Of a stretch of 64,000 nt of DNA, positions 1 to 9,109 are shown piece after piece. Positions within the stretch are counted from its first letter, which is position 1, and each line of letters opens with the position of its first letter. Position numbers and translations under genes: made by a program. The notes beneath the pieces are model-generated. The model made no database searches, had not been told where the DNA came from, and was given only the letters and a program-made list of their open reading frames with translations. Origin of the DNA: Natronomonas salina (GTDB taxonomy: Archaea; Halobacteriota; Halobacteria; Halobacteriales; Haloarculaceae); assembly GCF_013391105.1 (NCBI RefSeq), contig NZ_CP058335.1, forward strand, positions 2,976,001 to 3,040,000, written 5' to 3'.

Positions 1-2645
1 TCGCTCGTTGGATCGAACCGATTCTCGCAGTTCGCACAGAGGAGGGCATGCTTCTCGGCATCGTACTCGACCGGATCAGGCATCCGGTTCGTGTACGGGA
101 GCGCGGAGTCGAGTCGAGCATCCTCGTCGATGGCGGCTACGGATGCCGGCTCGGTCTCCGGCACAGGGTCTGTCTCAATCTCGCTGGACGTCGTCTGCTC
201 TTGATGGCGGGCCATCCGCGCCTGCTGGGTCTGCAACGCAACATCGATCCCGTGCTCCAGTCGCGTCTGATCGCGGACGACGTCCATCGCCGCGTCGAAG
301 GCAGTCTGGCGGACCTCCGAGAACGGCTCGTCGCTCTCGGGATGGCCCGCTGGAATCGGCGCGCTCTCCAGCAGGAACGGGCGGGGTTCCTCGACGCCGA
401 ACTCGGAGGGTAGCGACGCGAACCACTGGCCACGATGGAGGCCGCGTAGCCTGTTTGCGACCTCACTCGGTGGCATGTCCTCGGTGGCGAGCCGCTTCGC
501 GAGGTCGTCGTCGACGGCGACGTTCCCAGTGATGATCGTCGAGACGTTGTTCAGGAGTTCTGCATAGGCCTCGTGGTCGGCCTGCCGGAGCTGGGCGGGG
601 AACTGCATCGCGAGCGTCATCGACAGCCCGAACGCCCGCGAGCGAGCGAGCAGGTCGGTGACCAGCCCCGAGGAGGCGATGGTCGCTGCCTCCTCGAGGT
701 ACAGGTTCACGAGCGGGAGGTCCTCTTGGTCGGCCTGGCGGTGGCGTCGCTGGAGTGCACTCCAGAGCTCCGAGAGCAACACGAGCGTGATCGTCCGTTG
801 GCTCTCGGAGCGGAGCGCCCCCGTATTGACGATGACGACCGCGTCCTCGTCGATCACGTCCCGGAAGTCGAACTGTGGGTCGTCCTCGTCTTCGGGGATG
901 TGATTGAACAGCTGGCCCAGCCGGTCGTCGAGCGGGACTTTTTCGATACGGTTGGCCACACCCTGCATCAGCTCGTCGAACGATCGCTTGCTGTTGGCGG
1001 CGACACCGGAGAGCATCCGCTGGAGATCCTGGTCGGAGACCGGTGGAGCGTCGCGCGTCTCGTGCATCCGGCTCGCCGCTTCCTGAAGCTCCCGGTGGCG
1101 AAAGGCGTCAGCGCCGTGGACCGGGTCGAACATCGCCTTGACCAGGTACTGGATGATGTCCGGCGATCGGACGGCACTCCAGAATCGGTCGGAGCCCATG
1201 ATGCCGACGAGCATCTCGACGTAGTGGTCGACGATGTTCTCGATCGCGGTCGTCCGATAGATGCCGTCATCGAGCTGATCACGGATATCGAAGAAGGAGA
1301 TCGCGGGCAGCGTCTCTCGGCAATCGAAATAGTAGACGTTCTCGAGGTCGCCGTATCTCGCGTAGTGGGCTTTGAGGTACTCGATGGGCATCCCGTCGCC
1401 CTTCGGGTCGATGAGGATGTTCGCACCGCTGGTGGCCTCATGATTCCAGAGCATGGCGTTGATGAGCGCCGTTGACTTCCCGGAGCCGGTCTTCCCGAAC
1501 CAGGCGGTGTGGAGGTCCTGTAGCGACGGTGGAAGGGCCACGGGTGTCTCGAGTCGGGTGCGGTCGCTGGTCAACGGATAGCCGAGCAGCATCCCGTGGT
1601 CGTACTGGGATAACAGATCGTCATCAGGGCGAGGGATGCCAGTCCGCTCTTCGGGCGTCGCCTGCATCGCCCGTCGGCCCTCGTGAGTGAGCGATTCGCC
1701 ATCGAGCAGACAGAAGTTCGGCGTGGTGAGTGGGTCGGCGACGATGGCTCGCGAGTCGTTCTGCGTGATCGGGAGGCGCTGTCGGAGGCGCTTGGTGAGC
1801 GGCTGGCTGTCGATACAGTCGACGGCGTCGATCTGGTCGGCGATCTCAGTGGTCGACTCGTCGTCAGTGTAGACGCGCGGGACGATGCGATAGTGCTCGT
1901 TGCTCACCGGTTGGAAGGCGCTGCCGAGTTCCTCGAGGACCGGCTTGGCGTCGGAGCCGTCGGCGACCGCACGGACGTTGACGGTGAAGGACTGCCGCGG
2001 GTCGGTGTCCCTGATGGACTCGATCCGTTGCTGGTGGCTCGGGGCAGCGTCCTCGAAGGAGGCGTCGGTCTCGAACTCGCCGAAGATGAACTCGGCCAGT
2101 CGCTGGGCGGGCGTATCGCGGTCCCGCTTCAGCTGGTCGATGCGGAACTCGGCGTCGCCGCGCCAGTCCGGCTTCGGCGTGATGACGGTCTGGTAGACGA
2201 CCGTCGAGTCGGCGTCAGCCAGCGTGTCGACGACGGAGGCCGCAGGGAACTGGAGTGTCTCGTCGTCGCGCAGGACCGGTTTGAGGCGGGTCTGCCAGTC
2301 GTCGCGACGCTCACCCCACCCGACGCATTCCAGCGCCGCTGTCGGTACTTCGGGGACGATATCATCAGGGAGTGGGTCCCGCTCGATGCTGGTCTCGGCG
2401 GGGAAGACGCGTCTGAGCGTGTGTTCGATCGTGGAGTCCTGCGTCGAGTCGACCGTGACGTAGTACTCGACGGTATCCTCGCGGGCGACCAGTCGGAACT
2501 CGAGTTCTAAATCGGGGTCGAGCGAGTGGAGGCGTTCGAAGGCATCCTCGAGCGCCCGGCCATCGAGCCGGCCGGTGTCAGGGACTATCTGGAGTGCGAT
2601 CCGCCGTGTCGACGATGGGTCAGGTGACGACTCTGTCCTCGCCAT
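1..2645 (-). CDS. VirD4/TraD-like conjugative coupling ATPase (3' end outside window)
   Basis: The reading frame is open from an ATG at 2645 to the window edge (about 881 codons, no stop), so the C-terminus is missing. I read it by reverse-complementing the sequence. Around residue 385 there is a Walker A (GKTGSGKST) preceded by AWF and followed by ALINAML. Near residue 645 the Walker B-like stretch LVNLYLEEAA is followed by a TraG/TraM-recognition-like segment with LLARSRAFGLSMTLAMQFP. The last visible residues hold a CxxC (LLCANCENRF), probably half of a zinc ribbon. The family pumps DNA or the relaxosome to the conjugation channel at the cytoplasmic face of the membrane; no clear TM helix is visible here, so anchoring may be through partners. 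It pairs logically with the VirB4 ATPase at 55613-57703, although 50 kb of cargo separates them. HerA-like translocase is the alternative. Family assignment is firm, role inferred. Confidence 0.85.
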   Translation of the reverse strand, partial: MARTESSPDPSSTRRIALQIVPDTGRLDGRALEDAFERLHSLDPDLELEFRLVAREDTVEYYVTVDSTQDSTIEHTLRRVFPAETSIERDPLPDDIVPEVPTAALECVGWGERRDDWQTRLKPVLRDDETLQFPAASVVDTLADADSTVVYQTVITPKPDWRGDAEFRIDQLKRDRDTPAQRLAEFIFGEFETDASFEDAAPSHQQRIESIRDTDPRQSFTVNVRAVADGSDAKPVLEELGSAFQPVSNEHYRIVPRVYTDDESTTEIADQIDAVDCIDSQPLTKRLRQRLPITQNDSRAIVADPLTTPNFCLLDGESLTHEGRRAMQATPEERTGIPRPDDDLLSQYDHGMLLGYPLTSDRTRLETPVALPPSLQDLHTAWFGKTGSGKSTALINAMLWNHEATSGANILIDPKGDGMPIEYLKAHYARYGDLENVYYFDCRETLPAISFFDIRDQLDDGIYRTTAIENIVDHYVEMLVGIMGSDRFWSAVRSPDIIQYLVKAMFDPVHGADAFRHRELQEAASRMHETRDAPPVSDQDLQRMLSGVAANSKRSFDELMQGVANRIEKVPLDDRLGQLFNHIPEDEDDPQFDFRDVIDEDAVVIVNTGALRSESQRTITLVLLSELWSALQRRHRQADQEDLPLVNLYLEEAATIASSGLVTDLLARSRAFGLSMTLAMQFPAQLRQADHEAYAELLNNVSTIITGNVAVDDDLAKRLATEDMPPSEVANRLRGLHRGQWFASLPSEFGVEEPRPFLLESAPIPAGHPESDEPFSEVRQTAFDAAMDVVRDQTRLEHGIDVALQTQQARMARHQEQTTSSEIETDPVPETEPASVAAIDEDARLDSALPYTNRMPDPVEYDAEKHALLCANCENRFDPTS

Positions 2646-2853
2646 GCGGTCATAATTCCTTGTACTCCGAGCAGGAATTATAATTTTCTATCTTTGGTGA
2701 ATCTCCCTGAAATTGTACCGGATGTGAGATTGCCGAATACTGACTCAGGTTCTCATCTCCTACGACCACGCAGCTTCACATCAAGCCACAATTCGTTCTA
2801 TCTGGAAAACTGACTAGGATGCGTTTGGGAATCTCTTGTCTTTCGCGCATTGC

Positions 2854-3996
2854 TCAGTGGTTCACGAGATCCTCGTAAATGGCATCAGCGAGCGTATCCT
2901 TGTGAACCTCGTTCGGTCCGCCAGCGATCGTCAACAGTCGGGCATCTCGTAGATGCCGTTCGATGTGTTTCTCCGTCGTATAGCCGATGCCCCCGTGCAG
3001 CTGCAGTGCCTTGTTGGCATTCTCGACGGCGGCCTGCGTCGCATGAATCTTCGCCATACTGAATTCCCGAGTCGAATCTGCACCCTGTTCGGCGGTTCTG
3101 GCTGCGCGACGCGTCAACAAGCGGGCTGTATCGACGCGTTCGGCCATCTTCGCGACCTGCCATCTGACGCCCTGGAAATCTGCGATCGGGTTACCGGACT
3201 GTTGCCGCTGGGCCGTGTATTCGACAGTTTCCTCGAGGGCAGCCCGAGCGATGCCGACGCCGCGGGCGGGCACGTTCACCCCTGTATTGACCATCCCGCG
3301 TTGGACGTACGCTTCGCCCTGTTCGCCGACGCGCTGACTGTCTGGGACGCGGACATCGTCGAGGTTCGCCTTCGGTGATTTCACCGTCTTGGCACCGAGG
3401 GTGTCCCAGACAGTCTCCACTGCAAACTCGTCCGTCGGGACGAGGAACGCACTGATATTGTGGGGTGCATCGGCGTCGGGCCCCGTCTTCGCGTACGTCA
3501 GCACGAAGTCCGCGTGACTGAAGTTCGTAATCCAGCGTTTGTGGCCATTCAGTATCCAGTCGTCTCCATCCCGCTCCGCTGTCGTCTCCATCTCCAGTTT
3601 GTTGCTCCCGGCGTGGGTTTCGCTCAGGCCGAGGGCCCCAACCGTATCGAACGACGCCATCGCCGGGAGATATCGGTCTCGCTGAGCATCAGTGCCGAAC
3701 CGCTCGACGATCGTTGCGACGCCGAGGTGCAACGCGAGCGCGCTTGCGACTGGCATCAGTGCGGCAGAGAGTTCCTCGATAACCAACGTGAGTTCGACCA
3801 GTCCCGCTCCCATCCCGCCGTACTCCTCGGGAAGCGTGATGCCTGCGTACCCTTTCTCACCGAGTTCGTTGAGAATCGCCGTCGGATGTTCCTCATTGCG
3901 ATCCAGTTCGATCGCCTGGGGTTTGATCGTCGTCTGTGCGAACTCGCGGACGTCATCGCGGAGGGCGATCTGGGCCTCTGTGAGGTCAGCGTCCAT
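2854..3996 (-). CDS. acyl-CoA dehydrogenase family flavoprotein (380 aa)
   Basis: Full-length short/medium-chain acyl-CoA dehydrogenase. The N-terminal helical domain ends near residue 110, the mid domain carries the flavin-contact signature LGLSETHAGS followed by ILNGHKRWITN, and the C-terminal helical domain contains LHGGIGYTTEKHIERHLRDA. It would oxidise acyl-CoA thioesters with FAD and pass electrons to ETF. The C-terminal loop where many family members carry the catalytic Glu (YEGT) reads IAGGPNEVH, so that Glu is absent; some subfamilies place the base elsewhere (helix G) or use other chemistry. It stands alone on the minus strand between the coupling ATPase and a Bat-type regulator, and may be controlled by that regulator. 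Substrate unknown. Confidence 0.85.
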   Translation of the reverse strand: MDADLTEAQIALRDDVREFAQTTIKPQAIELDRNEEHPTAILNELGEKGYAGITLPEEYGGMGAGLVELTLVIEELSAALMPVASALALHLGVATIVERFGTDAQRDRYLPAMASFDTVGALGLSETHAGSNKLEMETTAERDGDDWILNGHKRWITNFSHADFVLTYAKTGPDADAPHNISAFLVPTDEFAVETVWDTLGAKTVKSPKANLDDVRVPDSQRVGEQGEAYVQRGMVNTGVNVPARGVGIARAALEETVEYTAQRQQSGNPIADFQGVRWQVAKMAERVDTARLLTRRAARTAEQGADSTREFSMAKIHATQAAVENANKALQLHGGIGYTTEKHIERHLRDARLLTIAGGPNEVHKDTLADAIYEDLVNH

Positions 3997-4340
3997 GACT
4001 ACCTCGTATGTGATCGAGTAGCACCATAGGTCTATTAGCTATCGTGGCAGGTTCGCCCCTCTGAAGCGACGGTAGCGAAGGGTGCTTGATACGGGTCTCC
4101 ATGCGTTCGGTCGCTCTTGGAGGCAGGAAATCGTTCCGCCGAATATCTCTGCATTGTTTTTCAGTCCCGGCAGCCAGACCGCACTCCAAGCGGCGTGCAG
4201 TACCGGTCCGACCGTCATCTTCTGCAACGATTCAATTTCTCCGGAAAGTGGCTTTCAGATCGATTGGAAGGGCGCCTCTCGAATCTCGACAGCATTGTGG
4301 GTATAGGAGAGGGCCAGAATAGCTATTGCAGTGACCACCT
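3997..4340. other. intergenic, no supported gene
   Basis: 344 bp between the divergent ends/starts of the dehydrogenase (starts at 3996) and the regulator (ends at 4341). Several overlapping short open frames exist on both strands, but none has a recognisable domain or haloarchaeal acidic composition. The dehydrogenase promoter should lie at its left side. Confidence 0.5.
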
Positions 4341-4994
4341 TCACGAATCGAAGAGTGATAGTATAATCTTCGATTCCGCACGTTGCAGACTTTCCGCGGC
4401 CGTCGAGTGGGCACACCCCATCTCAGCGGCGATGTCTTCGATCGTCGCTTCTCGTGGCGTCTCGTAGTACCCCTCGGAAACGGCTGTCTCGAGCGTTTCA
4501 CGCTGCCGGTTCGATAACGCCCCCCGAACACTCTCGGGCCGAACTGCCGTTCCGCCGACTCGCTCTACGTCGACCGGGATGTCTTCAGGCACACCTTCGA
4601 TAGCCGCTTGGATATCCGCCTCAGTGCCGACGAGTACGAAGGTGCTACTCCCATCGGCATTCCATTCGACCGGTGGAACCGTCATCATGCTTCCACGGTT
4701 GAAGTTCGACCAGAGCCGCCGTGCATCGGCCGTTCCGGCCCCCTCGAGAAAGCAATGGCACTCGTCGTCGGACAGTGGTAAAATCTCGTAATCGGAGATG
4801 CCGGACTCGGCCGCAAGCCGGTCTTCTAACCGCTGATAATCGCCCCGAATCCAGAGCAGAAACCCCGCTGGTGGCGTCTCGTTGTTCCAGTTCACCGTCC
4901 GGACCTCGGAGATGTATGACGCATCGGTGAGATGCTCGTACAGGCTCGGATTATCCAGGCCCTGTGGATAGATGGTGATCTGAACACGCTTCAT
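4341..4994 (-). CDS. Bat-type HTH (HTH-10) transcriptional regulator
   Basis: 217 aa. The N-terminal about 150 residues form the ligand-sensing-like domain typical of haloarchaeal Bat/HTH-10 regulators (starting MKRVQITIYPQG). The C-terminal helix-turn-helix lies at about 158-217: LSNRQRETLETAVSEGYYETPRE then TIEDIAAEMGCAHSTAAESLQRAESKI, which is the diagnostic HTH-10 block. It would bind DNA and regulate neighbouring genes, plausibly the acyl-CoA dehydrogenase downstream on the same strand (344 bp gap). The ligand is unknown. Start chosen at ATG 4994, which gives the usual N-terminus. Confidence 0.85.
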   Translation of the reverse strand: MKRVQITIYPQGLDNPSLYEHLTDASYISEVRTVNWNNETPPAGFLLWIRGDYQRLEDRLAAESGISDYEILPLSDDECHCFLEGAGTADARRLWSNFNRGSMMTVPPVEWNADGSSTFVLVGTEADIQAAIEGVPEDIPVDVERVGGTAVRPESVRGALSNRQRETLETAVSEGYYETPREATIEDIAAEMGCAHSTAAESLQRAESKIILSLFDS

Positions 4995-5353
4995 GGCGGG
5001 ACAGTTCGATGAAGGCCCGCAAAAGGATTACTGGGGCTTTGAAGGTCACGAGCTGGCTTGGTTGATAAGGGAGCCGAAGATATTCGAAGCAATCCGTTCC
5101 CCGGTCTCGATAGAACCCACTTCTCGATGGAATCACTCAATGGTATGTCTGCTCCTCCCTGTGTGGTCGGAGAGAAACGGCAGATGAGAGACAGGGACAG
5201 CCAGTGGCCATCGAGCCGTAGCGTTGCGATCTCGTCAACTCCTTACGATGAGTTGCGGGTGTGGCCGGCTTTCTCGACGATACAAAACAGGGGCGGACGA
5301 AGTTCAAGCCCTGCAATCGCGACCTGTGGGGCCAGTCCAACCGGGATGGGCCG
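4995..5353. other. intergenic region between regulator and small membrane gene
   Basis: 359 bp. It includes the upstream region of the Bat-type regulator. Open frames here overlap each other on both strands and have no recognisable domain; I do not support a gene. Confidence 0.4.
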
Positions 5354-5548
5354 ATGATATCCGATTGGCCGCTCATCCTTGGCGGGATCCTCGTCTCGAT
5401 CCTCCTCGTCCCACTAGTAACGTACCATCAGCTGGTGGTCAGTCCGATCGTGAAGTCAGGCGAGTCATTTCTCTTAATCGGCCTCATCGCACTACTGCCC
5501 GGCTTTCTGATGGGCGGGATCGGCCTCTGGGTGGCTGCACGTGGCTGA
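5354..5548 (+). CDS. small two-TM membrane protein, unknown function
   Basis: 64 aa from ATG 5354. The frame opens further upstream (5261), but those extra 31 residues are basic and unlike a haloarchaeal protein, while the ATG at 5354 immediately precedes a hydrophobic helix. Two TM segments are visible: about residues 5-24 (WPLILGGILVSILLVPLV) and about 41-60 (LLIGLIALLPGFLMGGIGLW). No conserved motif recognised. It stands alone and its function is unknown. Confidence 0.55.
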   Translation: MISDWPLILGGILVSILLVPLVTYHQLVVSPIVKSGESFLLIGLIALLPGFLMGGIGLWVAARG

Positions 5549-5964
5549 AGAAGATTAGCCGACGATTGGAAACCCATCGGTCGTTTCGACGACATCGATT
5601 CTATCGGAGTGTGACTGTGGACTGCTGGCGGTGCTGGCCACCGTGAAGAAATCCGAGTCAGTCCGCGCCGCCGTGTACCCCTACCCGGTCCGCCGCAGTG
5701 GTGTTCCACGCGACGGTCATTTCCTCGGCGCGGTTACCTGTTCCGGGGTCCGATTTTCATATAAGCTTTCTGAGCAGGTCAGGGGACAGAACACCACCCG
5801 TGTACCGAGGTGAGTCGAGTCCCGAAGCAATGCAAACGTCACAGGAAGCCACTCGAGGTAGTTAGCTTCGGAATTCCGACCCCACCGAGCTGTTTCGACC
5901 ACTAGATTCCGATCGGTGGACTGCGCGTCAGGGTTATGACGCTCGTCGCATAACCGATGGGCGT
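5549..5964. other. intergenic region upstream of xseA
   Basis: 416 bp with no convincing gene. The right end holds the inverted repeat at 5932-5955, adjacent to the xseA start. Confidence 0.4.
5932..5955 (+). promoter_or_regulatory. inverted repeat in the xseA promoter region
   Basis: Arms GGTTATG (5932-5938) and CATAACC (5949-5955) are a perfect 7-bp inverted repeat with a 10-nt spacer, ending 9 nt before the xseA ATG at 5965. The arms overlap the position expected for the core promoter of a leaderless transcript, so this is a candidate operator. No regulator is assigned. Confidence 0.45.
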
Positions 5965-7188
5965 ATGGCAGGGGTGGACGAAGACGTGGGAGCTGTCGAT
6001 TCTACGGCGGTGCCGGAGGAGGCGTGGTCGGTCGCCGAACTCAACGCCGAGATCGAGGCCGTGTTAGACGCATCCCAGGAGCGGTTCCCGTCCTACGTCG
6101 TCGGAGAAATATCGGACGTCAATCCGTACGATTTCGGGACGTTCTTCGAACTCAGCGATATCGAGACGGAAGCGAAGATATCGTGTATCGCGTGGTCGGG
6201 GGCTCTGGAGAGTTTCGACCACGACCTTGAGGAAGGAACAGCAGCCGTCGTTCGTGCTCGGGTGGACTTCTACTCGGATCGCGGCGATACGCAGCTCCAG
6301 GTCAGTGACTACTGGCCGCTGGGTGAGAGCGACCGTGCGAAGGAACTCGCGGAGCTCCGAGCGGAACTGGACGATGAGGGGCTGCTCGACGAGGAACGCA
6401 AACAGCCGCTGCCCGAGTACCCCTCCTGCATCGGTGTCGTGACGTCACTGTCCGGCTCTGCACGAGAGGACTTCACCACTGCCGTCGATGGCCGCCATCC
6501 CGGTGTGACGGTCAAGCTCTGTGGGGCGATCGTCCAGGGTGACAACGCGGTCCCGTCGCTCGTCGGGGCGGTCCAGCGGCTGGAAACCGACTCAGCGGTC
6601 GACGTGCTCGTCGTCACCAGAGGCGGCGGCTCGGATACCGACCTGTGGTGCTTCAACGAGGAGCCGGTGGTCCGTGCGATCGCGGATTGTTCGACGCCGG
6701 TTGTCGTCGCAGTCGGTCACGAGGACGACGAGACGCTGTCGGAAGCCGTCGCGGACGCGCGGGCGATGACGCCGACCGATGCCGGTGTCGCGACGACACC
6801 GAACAAGGCCGAGGTACAGCAGCGACTCGCCCAGCTGGAGGTTCGCGTCGAAACCGCCTATCAGGGCGTGGTCGACGACGCACTCGATGCGTACGATCGT
6901 CGCGTCGAGTCGGCGTTCACCGCGGTACAGCAGGCGGTGGCGGCGCGGTATGCATCGCTCCAGCGGGCGGCCGACCTCGAGTCACGGATCCATCAGGCCT
7001 ACCGGACGCGCGTTACACGGGAGACCGAGACGCTAGCGTCGCGGATCGAAAACGCCTACCGTGATCTGGAGGCCGACGTGAAGGTGCAGGCAGGGACGGC
7101 CGAGGCCCGACGCCTGCGGATCGTGGTCGCAGTCCTGCTCGCGGTCCTGTTGCTCGGTGCCGCACTCGTCGTTGTATTCGTCCTGTAG
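5965..7188 (+). CDS. xseA: exonuclease VII large subunit with C-terminal membrane anchor
   Basis: 407 aa. An N-terminal OB-fold (about 20-115, VVGEISDVNPYDFGTFFELSD) is followed by the XseA catalytic core: VVTSLSGSAREDF (about 155), GAIVQGDNAVPSLVGAV, LVVTRGGGSDTDLW with CFNEEP (about 215-230), and VVAVGHEDDETLSEAVADARAMTPT. A coiled-coil-rich segment follows. The partner XseB is encoded 32 bp downstream, so together they form exonuclease VII, a single-strand DNA exonuclease used in repair. Unusually, the last about 24 residues (LRIVVAVLLAVLLLGAALVV...) are one hydrophobic helix, i.e. a predicted tail anchor, so the enzyme may sit at the membrane. Start ATG 5965 lies just behind an inverted repeat. 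Identity of the family is secure. Confidence 0.93.
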   Translation: MAGVDEDVGAVDSTAVPEEAWSVAELNAEIEAVLDASQERFPSYVVGEISDVNPYDFGTFFELSDIETEAKISCIAWSGALESFDHDLEEGTAAVVRARVDFYSDRGDTQLQVSDYWPLGESDRAKELAELRAELDDEGLLDEERKQPLPEYPSCIGVVTSLSGSAREDFTTAVDGRHPGVTVKLCGAIVQGDNAVPSLVGAVQRLETDSAVDVLVVTRGGGSDTDLWCFNEEPVVRAIADCSTPVVVAVGHEDDETLSEAVADARAMTPTDAGVATTPNKAEVQQRLAQLEVRVETAYQGVVDDALDAYDRRVESAFTAVQQAVAARYASLQRAADLESRIHQAYRTRVTRETETLASRIENAYRDLEADVKVQAGTAEARRLRIVVAVLLAVLLLGAALVVVFVL

Positions 7189-7220
7189 GTTCAAGTCAGT
7201 GCAACGAGCAACGAGTGGGC

Positions 7221-7445
7221 ATGGCAGCCGAAGAGGACGCAGCCCTGGACATCGGAGCCCGGATCGACCGCCTGGAATCGATTGCCGAAATCCTCGAGGA
7301 CGGCGAGGTCGGGCTCGAGCGGGCGAAGGAACTGCGAGAAGAGGCCGACGACCATCTCGAAGCACTCCGTGCAGAACTCGATGTCGGCGACGGCGACATC
7401 ATCGAGATCGACGGCGACGAGATCGACCTCAAGGACGCCGAGTGA
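7221..7445 (+). CDS. xseB: exonuclease VII small subunit
   Basis: 74 aa from ATG 7221; a GTG two codons upstream (7215) is a less likely start. The XseB signature is present: RIDRLESIAEILEDGEVGLERAKELREEADDHL, a helical hairpin that binds the large subunit's coiled coil. It lies 32 bp after xseA on the same strand, almost certainly one transcript. The length is typical of the family, with a short acidic C-terminal tail. Confidence 0.9.
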   Translation: MAAEEDAALDIGARIDRLESIAEILEDGEVGLERAKELREEADDHLEALRAELDVGDGDIIEIDGDEIDLKDAE

Positions 7446-7448
7446 GCC

Positions 7449-8138
7449 TCAGGCAAACTCATCGAGGCCTGACTGCTCGCCGCTATCGACCGGTTCGATG
7501 ATTTCCGGAGTGTCGTTGTCCGGGCTGTTGACTGCGCGGGATATCGTGTCCGTTCGGAGGTCGCCGCCCTCGTAGGGGTCGAGCACGGATTCGAGTTCGC
7601 CCTCGTCATCGGCGCCGAGCCACGTCTCCTCTTCGTTCGGTTCCAACATCACCGGCATCCGGTCGTGGATGGGTGCCATCTGTTCGTTGGCGTCGGTCGT
7701 CAGGATCGTCACCGTGTTCTTCGTGGTCCCGCCTTGCTCCCAGTGTTCCCAGAGCCCGGCGAAGGCAAACGGCTCGCCGTCCTCGAGACAGATACGGTAG
7801 GGCTGTTTCGACGCACCAATCTGTTCCTGCCACTCGTAGAACCCACTCGACAGCACGAGACAGCGGCGCTTCTCGAAGGCATCGCGGAACATCGGTTTCT
7901 CCGCAGCCGTCTCCGAGCGGGCGTTGATCGGTCGGGATGACTCCTGCGGGTCCTCGGCCCAGTGCGGGAGTAGCCCCCATTCCAGCTGGTCGATAGCCTC
8001 GGGTTCGTCGTTCCGGACGACCGCGAGGTCCTCACCTGGCGCGATGTTGTATCACGGCCGGATCGGCTCCCGGGCCGTCGCGTCGAAGCGTTCCTCGAGT
8101 TCCGGTTGTGGATGGAAGAGCGAATTGCGACCGCACAT
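7449..8138 (-). pseudogene. SRAP-domain (YedK/HMCES-type) gene with in-frame stop
   Basis: Starting at ATG 8138 the frame reads MCGRNSLFHP, giving the obligatory Cys2 of SRAP proteins, which crosslinks to abasic sites in ssDNA. Codon 29 is TGA (8054-8052) in the motif RP-stop-YNIAPGED, where family members normally carry Arg (RYNIAPG). CGA to TGA is a single C-to-T transition. Beyond it the frame stays intact to the end (LEWGLLPHWAED, INARSETAAEKPMFRDAF, SGFYEW, HDRMPVML), terminating at 7449. Without readthrough only a fragment lacking Cys2 could be made, from ATG 7892. The gene is convergent with xseAB, fitting a small DNA-repair cluster. Recent inactivation, a sequencing error or readthrough are possible; family assignment is strong. 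Confidence 0.85.
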
Positions 8139-8488
8139 GCGTCTCACTTGGACGAGTGGTTGCATGAAACCAGTCGGTCGTTTCGACGATGTTACTCCCA
8201 GTTTGCACCCACCGTGGACGGTGAACCACGGTTATTTACAGTGTGACCATTTCGGGCAGCCGCGGTGTAGAACTGGAACTCAGCGAAATATAAACTCACT
8301 ACAGACAGCTGCTTTTTCGTGGGCATGCCGTGGGGCAGCAGGTGAGTACGCGCTCTTATAGCCGCTGAGATATCTATTGTCTCGGTCGCCGCGTTCACTG
8401 GAGAGTTCTCCAAAGTATTCGATATTGGTTGAATATTTACCACTAATTTAAGACATAGATACAAGTAAACTGGTTTCAGGGGTTGGGT
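8139..8488. other. AT-rich intergenic region
   Basis: 350 bp, clearly AT-richer than the flanks (for example 8411-8470). It should hold the promoters of the SRAP gene (left) and of the lipoprotein gene at 8489 (right). I see no supported gene. Confidence 0.45.
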
Positions 8489-9109
8489 ATGCGTCGAAGC
8501 ACGCGACGGGGTTTTATCGCCCTCTCGGCGGGGACGGTAGGGATGCTCGCAGGGTGTTCGGAGGAGAGCCCGGCTCAAAAAGCCGCAGAACAGACGCCTA
8601 GCGACCCACCCAATTATGCGAGGGACAGTGGCTCAACTCCCAAAAAATCCTCAGACACAACGCCGGAACCCACACCGTTGAATCCGCTCGAACGACGAAA
8701 ATTGCTTAGAACCTATAATGACGGGGTTGATGCCCAAAACAACGGAATGCGAGCAAGAGAGCGAGGAGTCGATTCGTGGAACAACGACGCGTACGGGAGT
8801 GCGAAGCGAACGTTTGCGTCCGCGGAGGAAGACTTCAGAAAGGCAAAAGACGAGTTCCAAGATGCCGAGCAGATAGCCTTCGAAATCAATCATCGACAGG
8901 CCCAAGAGTTCTGTGACGTGGCGATTGAATACACCTCGGTCTGGATCGACGCAATGCGGGCGTCACAACGAATGGCTTCTGCAGGATCCGCGGGGAATGG
9001 TGAAGAGGCCAACAGACACTTAGAGACCATACGACAACTGGAACGAGAAGCGGGTCGTATCAATATACGAAATACGACGACATTGGAAGCGGCCCTGGAC
9101 TTGGATTAG
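8489..9109 (+). CDS. Tat-type lipoprotein, unknown function
   Basis: 206 aa from ATG 8489 (an in-frame TTG at 8483 is less likely). The N-terminus MRRSTRRGFIALSAGTVG then MLAGC combines a twin-arginine stretch with a lipobox (LAGC, Cys at about 22), so it should be Tat-exported and lipid-anchored on the outer face. A Pro/Thr-rich linker follows (about 30-60). The rest is a charged alpha-helical region. No enzymatic motif is visible. Codon use is less GC-biased than its neighbours, which fits acquired DNA. Confidence 0.7.
   Translation: MRRSTRRGFIALSAGTVGMLAGCSEESPAQKAAEQTPSDPPNYARDSGSTPKKSSDTTPEPTPLNPLERRKLLRTYNDGVDAQNNGMRARERGVDSWNNDAYGSAKRTFASAEEDFRKAKDEFQDAEQIAFEINHRQAQEFCDVAIEYTSVWIDAMRASQRMASAGSAGNGEEANRHLETIRQLEREAGRINIRNTTTLEAALDLD

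Noticed and set aside
573-2510. Long plus-strand open frames (300 and 275 codons) opposite the left-end gene
   Set aside because: They lie antisense to the continuous minus-strand coupling ATPase, which has Walker A and B motifs. In high-GC DNA such shadow frames are common; their products show no domains.
4082-4306. Short frames between dehydrogenase and regulator
   Set aside because: Three mutually overlapping frames with no domain, no start context and unusual composition.
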